From Acidithiobacillus sp. (lineage in GTDB: Bacteria; Pseudomonadota; Gammaproteobacteria; Acidithiobacillales; Acidithiobacillaceae), in NCBI GenBank assembly GCA_027445725.1, contig DAIAVG010000090.1, positions 1 through 5,978 of the forward strand: DNA of 5,978 nt, in the 5' to 3' direction. Numbering within the stretch: position 1 is the stretch's first letter; every line of letters starts with the position of its first letter. Made by a program: the position numbers and the translations under genes. Of this stretch, positions 1 to 5,978 are shown in pieces. Under the pieces are notes generated by a model. It searched no databases and was not told the origin of the DNA. It saw only the letters and a program-made list of their open reading frames with translations.

Positions 1-2
1 CC

Positions 3-941
3 GAGCAACAACTGGCTTTGCAGGTGGCTCAGGCCTACTTCGGCGTACTGGAGGCCCAAGCCCAGAACTACGTTGCCGAAAAACAGAAATCGCTGTTCGA
101 AAGCATTTACAAACAGACGGACGCCGCACTGAAGATCGGCACCGGAGATATCATTGCCGTGCGGGAGGCACAAGCCCGCCTTGATGCCGCCAAAGCCGAT
201 CTTATCAAGGCCCGCAACGGGGTCGCCGTTGCCCAACGCCGCCTGCAACGGCTCACCCATCATCCCATCGGCGTGCTCGACAACCTGGGGCATTACGAGG
301 CCATGGGTCCCCAGCCCGACGATATGACCCGTTGGGTACAGAGTGCCGTCAAGGATCAACCGCTGATGCATCAGGCGGAAGCGCAGTTGCAAACCGCGCA
401 TGACCAAGTCGAATATAACCGCCGTGCGCGCTGGCCGGTGGTGAATCTTCAGGGTATCGCACAACACTCCCTGGGTAGCCCCTTCCCCGGCATGGCCATG
501 AATCAGGCCGGGGTGAGTCTCAACCTCTCCGTACCCTTCTATCAGGGCGGACACACCTCTGCCTCCGTACAACAGGCGCAGGCGCAGACCATCGCCAGTG
601 TTGATCACGTCGCCAATGTCCGCGATGAAGTCACGCTCAATACCCAGACCGCCTTCCTCAATCTCAAAGACAGCGTGGCACAATTGCGCGCCGCCAAAGA
701 GACCGCCGCCTCGGCCAAAGTTTCCCTGGAAGGCACACGCAAGGGCTATGAGGTGGGCACCCGCTCCATCATCGACCTGCTGCAGACGGCCACGGATTAC
801 ATCCGCGCCGAGCAGGACTACAATGTGGCGTTCTATAATCAGATCATAGCGCGGGTACAGCTTAAGGCCGCCTCTGGCCAGATCAATATGGCGGATCTCG
901 AAGCCATCAATGCCTTGCTGGACAATAGCGCAAACCCATAG
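3..941 (+). CDS. TolC-family outer membrane efflux channel, 5'-truncated by window edge
   Basis: This is the C-terminal 312 residues of a TolC-like outer membrane factor, which forms the trimeric beta-barrel and periplasmic alpha-tunnel that lets exported substrates leave the cell. The frame is open from the first bases, so the start codon, signal peptide and roughly the first 100-130 residues lie upstream; the TTG at 18 is not the start. Numbered from the first complete codon, the evidence is AYFGVLEAQ (11-19), the two internally repeated tunnel motifs IGTGDIIAV (about 45-53) and EVGTRSIIDLL (about 250-260), and the strand motif SVPFYQGG (176-183), which resembles the LSLPIYQGG-type segment of E. 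coli TolC. The C-terminus stops soon after the last helix and lacks the long tail of E. coli TolC. The stop TAG is 26 nt before the adaptor gene, which implies one operon and a dedicated channel. The family call is firm; a housekeeping tolC cannot be formally excluded. Confidence 0.93.
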   Translation, partial: EQQLALQVAQAYFGVLEAQAQNYVAEKQKSLFESIYKQTDAALKIGTGDIIAVREAQARLDAAKADLIKARNGVAVAQRRLQRLTHHPIGVLDNLGHYEAMGPQPDDMTRWVQSAVKDQPLMHQAEAQLQTAHDQVEYNRRARWPVVNLQGIAQHSLGSPFPGMAMNQAGVSLNLSVPFYQGGHTSASVQQAQAQTIASVDHVANVRDEVTLNTQTAFLNLKDSVAQLRAAKETAASAKVSLEGTRKGYEVGTRSIIDLLQTATDYIRAEQDYNVAFYNQIIARVQLKAASGQINMADLEAINALLDNSANP

Positions 942-952
942 TCCACTAGCCT

Positions 953-957
953 GGGAG
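953..957 (+). promoter_or_regulatory. Ribosome binding site deciding the adaptor start
   Basis: GGGAG lies 10 nt upstream of the ATG at 968 but only 3 nt upstream of an out-of-frame ATG at 961. The spacing, and the reading frame of the YbhG-like protein, favour 968. This site sits in the only intergenic gap of any size in the window (942-967), where I see no convincing terminator or promoter. Confidence 0.6.
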
Positions 958-967
958 TATATGACGC

Positions 968-2002
968 ATGGCCGCTGCCAAAAAAAAGATGGTCATTGCC
1001 GCAGTAGTCATTCTCGCCATCGGTGCCGGAGTGACCTATTGGGAAACCCGCCCTACGGCTCCAGCCGATCAGGTCACCATTTATGGGAATGTGGACATCC
1101 GCCAGGTGCAGGCCGCTTTTGACGACAGCGGACGCATCCTGCGTCTCTCTGTGCAGGAGGGTGACCGCGTCCACAAAGGCCAGTTGCTGGCGGAACTCGA
1201 CCCGACCCGCTTTCAGGATGCGGTGGACCGTGATCAGGCCAGTGTTGCCACGCAAGAACAGGTGCTGGCCCGCCTGCTGGCAGGTTCCCGTCCCGAAGAA
1301 ATCGCTGAAGCCCGGGCCAGTGCCGCCGCCGCCCAGGCCGCCCTGGCCAATGCGGAAATCACCTGGCGCCGACAGCAGGCGCTGGCTGCGGAGCAATATG
1401 TACCCAGGCAGAATCTGGATAATGCGGCCGCCGCCCTGAAAACGGCCCGGGCCAATCTGGATCACGCCCAACAAGGCCTGACCCTGGCGATCAAAGGGCC
1501 GCGCCAAGAAGACATTGCCGCTGCCCGCAGCCAACTCGTCGCCGAGCAGGCCGCTCTGCATCTGGCACAGCGCCAACTGGCGGACACCAAACTCTTCGCG
1601 CCGCAAGAGGGCGTGGTGCAAGACCGCATTCTCGAACCGGGGGATATGGCCAGTCCACAGGTGCCCGTTTTTACCCTCGCATTAGACAATCCCGTCTGGG
1701 TACGTGCTTATCTGCCGGAGAAATCACTGGGGCAGGTGCGGCTCGGCATGCAGGCCGATATCGACAGCGACTCCTTCCCAGGAAAGCACTTTGCGGGATG
1801 GGTAGGCTTTATTTCGCCCACTGCCGAGTTCACCCCCAAGACCGTACAGACCACCGAACTGCGCACCGAGCTGGTGTATCGGGTGCGTATTTATGCCTGT
1901 AACCCCGGGCACCAGTTGCGCCTGGGCATGCCCGTGACGGTGCAGATTCCGCTCCGAAATAACCCGCCACAAAATCGGAACACGAACGTCTGCGGACGCT
2001 GA
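968..2002 (+). CDS. ybhG: YbhG-like periplasmic adaptor (HlyD/membrane fusion protein)
   Basis: This 344-residue membrane fusion protein should link the inner-membrane ABC transporter to the outer membrane channel. It has a lysine-rich N-terminus (KKK, residues 5-7) followed by one hydrophobic anchor or uncleaved signal (about 8-25). The first biotinyl-lipoyl half-motif covers about 40-78 and contains GNVDIRQVQ (40-48) and QEGDRVHKGQLLAELD (63-78). A long Ala/Gln-rich coiled-coil region (about 80-205) carries a duplicated motif, RPEEIAEARA (108-117) and RQEDIAAARS (179-188). The second lipoyl half is at about 209-240 and a beta-barrel region follows, with the family-typical SPTAEFTPKTV (283-293) and RLGMPVTVQI (318-327). 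These match my memory of E. coli YbhG (about 330 residues). The short polar tail (329-344) looks poorly conserved. ATG 968 is chosen because of GGGAG at 953-957. The stop is 3 nt before the ATPase ATG, which implies translational coupling. Substrate is unknown. Confidence 0.93.
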   Translation: MAAAKKKMVIAAVVILAIGAGVTYWETRPTAPADQVTIYGNVDIRQVQAAFDDSGRILRLSVQEGDRVHKGQLLAELDPTRFQDAVDRDQASVATQEQVLARLLAGSRPEEIAEARASAAAAQAALANAEITWRRQQALAAEQYVPRQNLDNAAAALKTARANLDHAQQGLTLAIKGPRQEDIAAARSQLVAEQAALHLAQRQLADTKLFAPQEGVVQDRILEPGDMASPQVPVFTLALDNPVWVRAYLPEKSLGQVRLGMQADIDSDSFPGKHFAGWVGFISPTAEFTPKTVQTTELRTELVYRVRIYACNPGHQLRLGMPVTVQIPLRNNPPQNRNTNVCGR

Positions 2003-2005
2003 GCC

Positions 2006-3052
2006 ATGACCGACACGCCCTTGCGTTTCAGTCAGGTCAGCAAAAGCTTCGCCCGCGGCAAAGACCGGGTGCAAGCCTTGATCAACCTGGATCTGCGCCT
2101 TTCCCCCGGCTCCATCACCGGCCTCCTGGGGCCCGACGGCGCCGGTAAGACCACGCTGATGCGTCTTGCCACCGGGCTGCTGATTCCCGACAGCGGCACG
2201 ATATCCGTCCTCGGCGCCGATACCCGTCGGCAGGCGACACGGGTGCAGGCAGCCATCGGTTATATGCCGCAGCGCTTTGGTCTTTATGAAGATCTCACGG
2301 TACAGGAGAATCTCGACCTGTACGCCGATTTGCAGGGATTAACGCCGGTGGCGGCTGCTTCCCGCCAGCGGGAACTGCTCAAACTCACCGCACTCGGCCC
2401 CTTTGGTGCCCGGCGCGCCGGAGCGCTGTCCGGCGGCATGAAACAAAAGCTCGGCGTCGCTTGCGCCCTGCTGCGTGCCCCGCAACTGCTCCTCCTGGAC
2501 GAGCCGACGGTGGGCGTCGATCCCATCGCCCGCCGCGAACTCTGGGAGATCATCCAGGGACTCAAGGAACAGGGTGTTACGGTGCTCATGAGCACCGCCT
2601 ATTTTGACGAGGCGGAGCGCTGTGACGAAATCATTCTGCTGCATCAGGGCAAGCTCCTGCAAAAGGACAGCCCCGCGGCCTTCCATCAACCGCTGAACGG
2701 GCGCTGTTTTCTGGTCACCCAGGCAGCGGTGAGCAAGCGCCACCTGCGGGAAACCCTGCAACACCGGGCTGGCGTTCAGGACGCACGCATTCTCGCCGAA
2801 GGCGTGCGCGTGCTCTGCCGGGACACCCGGCCCCACGCCGTGGCGGGAGAAAACTGGCAGGTTGCGGCACCCGCCTTTGAGGATGCCTTTGTCGACCTGT
2901 TAGGCGCCCCGAAGACCCGGATACCGAAATCATACCTAGTCCTCCGCCCGCCGCCCTGCCCACGGACCGGGAAGCGGGAAGCGGGAAGCGGAAACCACTG
3001 TGGTGGAAGTGCGCGACTTATGCAAATTCTACGGCAAGTTCGAGGCGGTTAA
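2006..3052 (+). CDS. ybhF: ABC ATPase, N-terminal half of a YbhF-like protein (split, out-of-frame tail)
   Basis: This is the first nucleotide-binding domain of a YbhF-type two-domain ABC ATPase, acting at the cytoplasmic face. Visible motifs are Walker A GPDGAGKT (42-49), Q-loop YMPQ (86-89), a canonical signature LSGGMKQ (141-147), Walker B LLLLDE (161-166) and the D-loop VGVDP (169-173). The switch histidine is replaced: the H-loop reads STAYFDEAE (196-204), with Ala at 198. A small C-terminal domain follows and ends with FEDAFVDLLG (about 291-300), the normal end of this half. The final residues, roughly 325-348, come from a 7-bp repeat and then from reading the second ATPase gene in the wrong frame until TAA at 3050. 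They look like read-through and not protein under selection. E. coli YbhF is one chain of about 578 residues; here the frame breaks in the linker. The start ATG is 3 nt after the ybhG stop. Confidence 0.88.
   Translation: MTDTPLRFSQVSKSFARGKDRVQALINLDLRLSPGSITGLLGPDGAGKTTLMRLATGLLIPDSGTISVLGADTRRQATRVQAAIGYMPQRFGLYEDLTVQENLDLYADLQGLTPVAAASRQRELLKLTALGPFGARRAGALSGGMKQKLGVACALLRAPQLLLLDEPTVGVDPIARRELWEIIQGLKEQGVTVLMSTAYFDEAERCDEIILLHQGKLLQKDSPAAFHQPLNGRCFLVTQAAVSKRHLRETLQHRAGVQDARILAEGVRVLCRDTRPHAVAGENWQVAAPAFEDAFVDLLGAPKTRIPKSYLVLRPPPCPRTGKREAGSGNHCGGSARLMQILRQVRGG
2968..2991 (+). repeat. Heptanucleotide tandem repeat (GGGAAGC)3 in the ATPase linker
   Basis: Three perfect copies of GGGAAGC occupy 2969-2975, 2976-2982 and 2983-2989, and the 7-nt periodicity extends from 2968 to 2991 (24 nt, about 3.4 units). 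Because 7 is not a multiple of 3, each gain or loss of a unit changes the frame. The repeat lies between the last codon recognisable as domain 1 and the first recognisable as domain 2. It lies within the 2940-3049 interval in which both frames are open (frame-2 stop at 3050-3052; frame-0 stop TAG at 2937-2939). Removing one unit joins the two frames. Confidence 0.9.
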
Positions 3053-3755
3053 AGGCAACACCTTCACCGTTCGCAAAAGCGAGATATTTGGCCTGCTGGG
3101 CGCCAACGGCGCGGGCAAGACCACCACCTTTCGCATGCTCTGCGGCCTGCTCCCGGCTTCTTCCGGCACCCTGCGGATTGCCGGAGTCGACATGCGCCAT
3201 GCCACCGCCCAGGCCCGGGGCCGCATCGGCTACGTCGCCCAGAAATTTGCGCTGTATGGCAACCTCAGCGCTGATCAGAACCTGGCCTTCTTCTCGGCCG
3301 CCTACGGGCTACGCGGCAAGGCGCGACAAACGCGTCTGGACTGGGCGCGACGGGAATTCCAGTTGGCCGACTATCGCAATGTCAATGTCGACGACCTGCC
3401 CCTCGGGATCAAGCAGCGCCTGGCTCTGGCCTGTGCCCTCCTGCACGAGCCGCCCATTCTCTTCCTGGACGAACCCACCTCTGGGGTGGATCCCCTCGCC
3501 CGCCGTGAATTCTGGCAGCGCATCAATGCCCTGGCCGAAGGCGGGGTGACGGTGCTGATCACCACCCATTTCATGGACGAGGCCGAATATTGCGATCAAC
3601 TCGTCCTGATGTCTCTGGGCGAGGTGCTGGCCCAGGGCAGCCCCCAGGAAATCCGGGAACAGGCCAAAGATGCGGCGCACCCCGAGCCGAGTATGGAAGA
3701 GGCGTTCATCCATCTCATTCAGGAACACGAAAGCCAGACCCGGAGGGCATCATGA
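3000..3755 (+). CDS. ybhF: ABC ATPase, C-terminal half of a YbhF-like protein
   Basis: This second nucleotide-binding domain is 251 residues if it starts at GTG 3000. GTG 3003 is an equally possible start, and there is no ATG near the domain's beginning. Motifs are Walker A GANGAGKT (34-41), Q-loop YVAQKF (78-83), Walker B ILFLDE (153-158), D-loop SGVDP (161-165) and an intact switch histidine in TTHFMDEAEYCD (188-199, H190). The signature is degenerate, LPLGIKQR (133-140), like the LPLGFKQ I recall from the second domain of E. coli YbhF. QKFALYGNL (81-89) and MEEAFIHLI near the C-terminus are also YbhF-like. The frame is open upstream to 2940, across the heptamer repeat, which is what a frameshifted fusion would leave. 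As a separate gene it would need reinitiation about 50 nt before the upstream stop, with only a weak GGAA-type ribosome binding site. TGA overlaps the next ATG. Confidence 0.88.
   Translation: MVEVRDLCKFYGKFEAVKGNTFTVRKSEIFGLLGANGAGKTTTFRMLCGLLPASSGTLRIAGVDMRHATAQARGRIGYVAQKFALYGNLSADQNLAFFSAAYGLRGKARQTRLDWARREFQLADYRNVNVDDLPLGIKQRLALACALLHEPPILFLDEPTSGVDPLARREFWQRINALAEGGVTVLITTHFMDEAEYCDQLVLMSLGEVLAQGSPQEIREQAKDAAHPEPSMEEAFIHLIQEHESQTRRAS
3742..3747 (+). promoter_or_regulatory. Ribosome binding site deciding the YbhS start
   Basis: GGAGGG ends 4 nt before ATG 3752 (6 nt from the GGAG core). This is the strongest Shine-Dalgarno match in the window. It selects 3752 over an in-frame upstream ATG at 3590, which would add 54 residues lying inside the ATPase gene and not resembling the family. 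Confidence 0.7.
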
Positions 3756-4867
3756 AGCTCCAGCGCCTGCGCGGTCTGATTCGCAAAGAGTTCATCCAGA
3801 TCTGGCGCGACCCTTCTGCCATCGCCATCGCTTTCTTCATGCCGGTGTTTCTGCTTTTTCTTTTTGGCTACGGCGTGTCTCTGGATGCGCGCCATGTGCC
3901 GGTGGCCGTGGTGGTGGACCAGCCCAGTGCGGAAACCAGCGCCTTTATCGGCGGGCTGCAGCAGTCAACTTACTTCACTCCACAAGTCTACGGCAGTATT
4001 CAAGCTGCACGACGGGCAGTGATGGCGCGCCGGGCCGACGGAATTCTCTGGCTGCGCGGCGACTTCAGCCGTCAGGTGTTGCAGGGGGACACCACCAGCA
4101 TCGGGGTATTCGTCAACGGTAAGGATGCCAATAATGCCCGCATTTTGCAGGGTTACCTGCAGGGTGTCTGGCAGGGTTGGCTGCAACAACGCGCCACCAT
4201 TGCCGGGGCCGCGCTGGTCATACCGGTCACCGGCCAGGACCGTATCTGGTTCAATCCGGCCCTGCGCAGCCGCGATTATCTGGTGCCGGGGCTCATTGCC
4301 GTGATCATGACCCTCATCGGCGCCCTGCTGACGGCGCTGGTAGTGGCCCGGGAATGGGAGCGCGGCACCATGGAAGCCCTCATGGCCAGTCCGGTGACCA
4401 TGGGGGAGATTCTCCTCGGCAAGCTCATCCCCTATTTCTTTCTCGGCATGGGCGGCATGCTCCTGTCGGTGGCGCTGGCGGTCTGGCTCTTCGCCGTCCC
4501 TCTGGTGGGCAGCTTCTGGATCCTGCTGCTCTGTTCCTCGCTCTTTTTACTGGCGGCGCTGGGCATGGGACTGCTGATTTCCAGCGCCGCCCACAATCAG
4601 TTCGTAGCCGGGCAGATCGCCATTATCGTGACCTTCCTGCCGGCCTTTATCCTCTCGGGCTTTATCTTCGACATCCAGTCCATGCCCACGGCTATCCAGC
4701 TCATCACCCATATCGTTGCCGCCCGCTACTTTGTCACTATTCTGCAGACCCTCTTCCTCGCCGGTGACGTCTGGCCCGTTATTCTCTGGAACAGCCTGGC
4801 CCTGGCGCTCATGGCAACGTTCTTTCTCGGCGTCACCCTGCGCCGTTCCCGCAAGAGGCTGGACTGA
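3752..4867 (+). CDS. ybhS: ABC-2 type permease, YbhS-like
   Basis: This 371-residue inner-membrane subunit has the ABC-2 exporter layout. An amphipathic cytoplasmic N-terminus (RKEFIQIWRDP, 11-21) precedes TM1 at about 22-42. A large periplasmic domain runs from about 43 to 172, and a cluster of hydrophobic helices follows at about 176-198, 224-248, 253-277, 285-305 and 340-362. The conserved coupling segment VAREWERGTMEAL (198-210) and GKLIPYFFLGM (223-233), plus LSGFIFDIQSMP (301-312), ARYFVTILQTLFLAG (324-338) and the terminal RLD, all match E. coli YbhS (about 377 residues) as I recall it. It should pair with the downstream YbhR-like subunit and be driven by the upstream ATPase. Its ATG overlaps the ATPase stop (ATGA) and its TGA overlaps the next ATG, implying coupled translation. 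Substrate is not readable from the sequence. Confidence 0.93.
   Translation: MKLQRLRGLIRKEFIQIWRDPSAIAIAFFMPVFLLFLFGYGVSLDARHVPVAVVVDQPSAETSAFIGGLQQSTYFTPQVYGSIQAARRAVMARRADGILWLRGDFSRQVLQGDTTSIGVFVNGKDANNARILQGYLQGVWQGWLQQRATIAGAALVIPVTGQDRIWFNPALRSRDYLVPGLIAVIMTLIGALLTALVVAREWERGTMEALMASPVTMGEILLGKLIPYFFLGMGGMLLSVALAVWLFAVPLVGSFWILLLCSSLFLLAALGMGLLISSAAHNQFVAGQIAIIVTFLPAFILSGFIFDIQSMPTAIQLITHIVAARYFVTILQTLFLAGDVWPVILWNSLALALMATFFLGVTLRRSRKRLD
4853..4858 (+). promoter_or_regulatory. Ribosome binding site for the YbhR-like gene
   Basis: AAGAGG lies 8 nt upstream of ATG 4867, inside the last codons of the preceding permease gene. It supports ATG 4867, whose first base is the last base of the preceding TGA (TGATG junction). 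Confidence 0.5.
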
Positions 4868-5976
4868 TGCTGGCGCGGCTCTGGGCTTTGGTGATCAAGG
4901 AATTCCTCGCTCTGCTGCGGGACAAGAAGAGCCGCTTCGTGCTGATCGGCCCGCCTCTGATTCAGTTGCTGGTCTTCGGCTATGCCGCGACTTTCGATCT
5001 CAACCATATCCCCTACGCAGTCTACAATCAGGATTCCGGTTTTGCCTCCCGGGAGTTATTAGGCCGTTTTCAAGGCTCCCCCGCCTTCCAGCAAGTGGCG
5101 ACCATTACCCATAATGCCCAGATCGCACCCCTGATCAATAATCAGAACGCATTGCTGGTGCTGCAAATCGGCCCGAACTTCACCCGCGATCTGCTGCTGC
5201 ATCACCCGGTATCCGTGCAGGTCATCATTGACGGTCGCAACTCCAACACCGCCACCTTGGCCCTCAACTACGTCAACAGTGTCATCCTGTCTTTCGACAC
5301 CCACTGGGCCGCCACCCACCATTGGGGCAAGCCTCCGGCACAACTGGTGGTTCGCTCCTGGTTCAACCCCAATCTGTTATCCCGCTGGTTTATCGTGCCG
5401 GGCATTGTCGCTCTACTGACCCTGGTGGTCACCCTGTTGGTGACCGGGTTGTCCGTAGCGCGCGAGCGCGAGCAGGGTACCTTCGATCAGTTGCTCGTCA
5501 CCCCGCTGAATCCCCTGGAAATTCTCCTGGGCAAGGCACTGCCCGGCTTCATCATTGGCGCGCTGGAAGGCGTTTTTATCATTCTCGCAGGGATTTTCTG
5601 GTTTCAGGTACCCTTCATCGGCAGCATCCTGGCGCTGGCGCTGGGCATGGCGCTGTTCCTGCTCGCCGCCATCGGCATCGGGCTGATGATCTCATCGCTC
5701 GCCGTCACCCAGCAGCAGGGTCTGCTGGGGGTATTCCTCTTTCTGGTGCCCGCCATCATTCTCTCCGGCTTCGCCACCCCCATCGCCAACATGCCGGAAT
5801 TGGTGCAGGATCTCACCTATATCAACCCCATGCGCTACTTCCTGGTGATCGTGCGCGGGGTTTTTCTGGAGGGTGATGGCTTTCACGAACTGTGGTCACA
5901 ATACTGGCCCCTGGCCCTGATTGCCCTGGGCTCCATGACCGCCGCAGCCTGGCTGTTCCGTCACCGGATGCAGTGA
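4867..5976 (+). CDS. ybhR: ABC-2 type permease, YbhR-like
   Basis: This 369-residue partner membrane subunit is complete, with TGA at 5974-5976, two bases before the window ends. The cytoplasmic N-terminus has KEFLALLRDKKSR (11-23), TM1 is about 24-42, and the periplasmic domain (about 43-172) contains IIDGRNSNTA (120-129) and WFNPNLLSRWFIVPG (165-179). Further hydrophobic helices lie at about 176-198, 225-246, 250-277, 285-303 and 345-364. The coupling segment is VAREREQGTFDQLL (197-210), followed by ILLGKALPGF (219-228), LSGFATPIANMP (299-310) and YINPMRYFLVIVRG (318-331). Length and motifs match E. coli YbhR (about 368 residues, recalled). It is paralogous to the gene before it: VARE-[WR]-E-[RQ]-GT, ILLGK and LSGF...MP recur at equivalent positions, so a heterodimer is inferred. 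Whether the operon continues beyond this gene cannot be seen. Confidence 0.93.
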   Translation: MLARLWALVIKEFLALLRDKKSRFVLIGPPLIQLLVFGYAATFDLNHIPYAVYNQDSGFASRELLGRFQGSPAFQQVATITHNAQIAPLINNQNALLVLQIGPNFTRDLLLHHPVSVQVIIDGRNSNTATLALNYVNSVILSFDTHWAATHHWGKPPAQLVVRSWFNPNLLSRWFIVPGIVALLTLVVTLLVTGLSVAREREQGTFDQLLVTPLNPLEILLGKALPGFIIGALEGVFIILAGIFWFQVPFIGSILALALGMALFLLAAIGIGLMISSLAVTQQQGLLGVFLFLVPAIILSGFATPIANMPELVQDLTYINPMRYFLVIVRGVFLEGDGFHELWSQYWPLALIALGSMTAAAWLFRHRMQ

Positions 5977-5978
5977 AT

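Larger units (their letters stand above)
2006..3755 (+). other. ybhF: Composite locus: one YbhF-like gene interrupted by a frameshift
   Basis: The two overlapping ATPase reading frames are most simply explained as one gene. They are ordered as the N- and C-terminal halves of YbhF. The downstream frame is offset by +1, so a net loss of 1 mod 3 bases (for example one 7-bp repeat unit) restores continuity. The repaired gene would span 1743 nt and encode 580 residues, against about 578 recalled for E. coli YbhF. Its linker would read TGKREAETTVVEVRDL. No ABC motif is lost at the break, so two separate subunits forming a heterodimer is also plausible. Sequence alone cannot separate true split, phase variation and sequencing error. 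Confidence 0.75.

Noticed and set aside
18..20. TTG as the start codon of the TolC-like protein
   Set aside because: The frame is open to the window edge and the conserved tunnel helix is already under way, so the gene continues upstream. There is no room for a signal peptide.
910..1122. Small reading frame with an internal ATG at 961
   Set aside because: It is out of frame with the adaptor, overlaps two well-supported genes, and GGGAG is only 3 nt from that ATG. Its translation resembles no protein I know.
839..1621. Long antisense reading frame of 260 codons opposite the adaptor gene
   Set aside because: It lies wholly opposite strongly supported coding sequence, has a low-complexity composition, shows no recognisable domain, and is expected from G+C-rich codon bias. 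The same applies to the antisense frame at 2339-2836.
2968..3052. Programmed -1 ribosomal frameshift joining the ATPase halves
   Set aside because: The offset between frames needs a +1 (or -2) shift; a -1 shift leads into the third frame. No classic slippery heptamer is evident. A +1 shift remains possible but has no specific supporting signal.
3590..3751. N-terminal extension of the YbhS-like permease from an upstream in-frame ATG
   Set aside because: The extra residues overlap the end of the ATPase gene, are Gly/Pro/Arg-rich and unlike the family. ATG 3752 has a strong GGAGGG site and gives the expected length.
5632..5656. Repetitive GGCGCTGGCGCTG-type stretch in the YbhR-like gene
   Set aside because: It encodes an Ala/Leu/Gly-rich transmembrane helix; the repetition follows from amino-acid and codon bias and does not disturb the frame.

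Overview
The window is a single, tightly packed, co-directional (+ strand) gene cluster for a tripartite ABC efflux system of the YbhGFSR/ABC-2 type together with its own TolC-like outer membrane channel. A channel plus a membrane fusion protein means a Gram-negative (double-membrane) bacterium. The high G+C third positions and the close motif-level resemblance to Escherichia coli YbhG, YbhF, YbhS and YbhR (compared from memory) suggest a proteobacterium. An acidophile such as Acidithiobacillus is a guess that this window alone cannot prove.

Layout: 3-941 is the C-terminal two thirds of a TolC-family outer membrane protein whose start lies upstream of the window. 968-2002 is a YbhG-like periplasmic adaptor. 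2006-3052 and 3000-3755 are two ABC ATPase domains in different reading frames. Together they correspond to the N- and C-terminal halves of the normally single-chain, two-domain ATPase YbhF. 3752-4867 (YbhS-like) and 4867-5976 (YbhR-like) are two paralogous ABC-2 membrane subunits. Intergenic gaps are 26 nt and 3 nt; the remaining junctions overlap (53, 4 and 1 nt). The window is essentially all coding and no stretch over 300 bases lacks a gene. No RNA gene, insertion sequence, CRISPR array or terminator was seen. Any promoter and regulator must lie outside the window.

How the parts should work together (from family knowledge): the two ABC domains pair under the YbhS/YbhR membrane heterodimer, and ATP hydrolysis drives export of a small molecule or ion. 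The adaptor spans the periplasm and connects the inner-membrane transporter to the TolC-like exit duct.

The most interesting point is the junction between the two ATPase halves. A 7-bp direct repeat (GGGAAGC, three full copies, 2969-2989) lies exactly in the inter-domain linker where the reading frame changes. Losing one 7-bp unit would restore one continuous 580-residue YbhF-like protein. The locus is therefore a natural single gene split by repeat expansion, a phase-variable switch between fused and split ATPase, or an assembly/sequencing error. Both ABC domains keep all their motifs, so the split form may still work.
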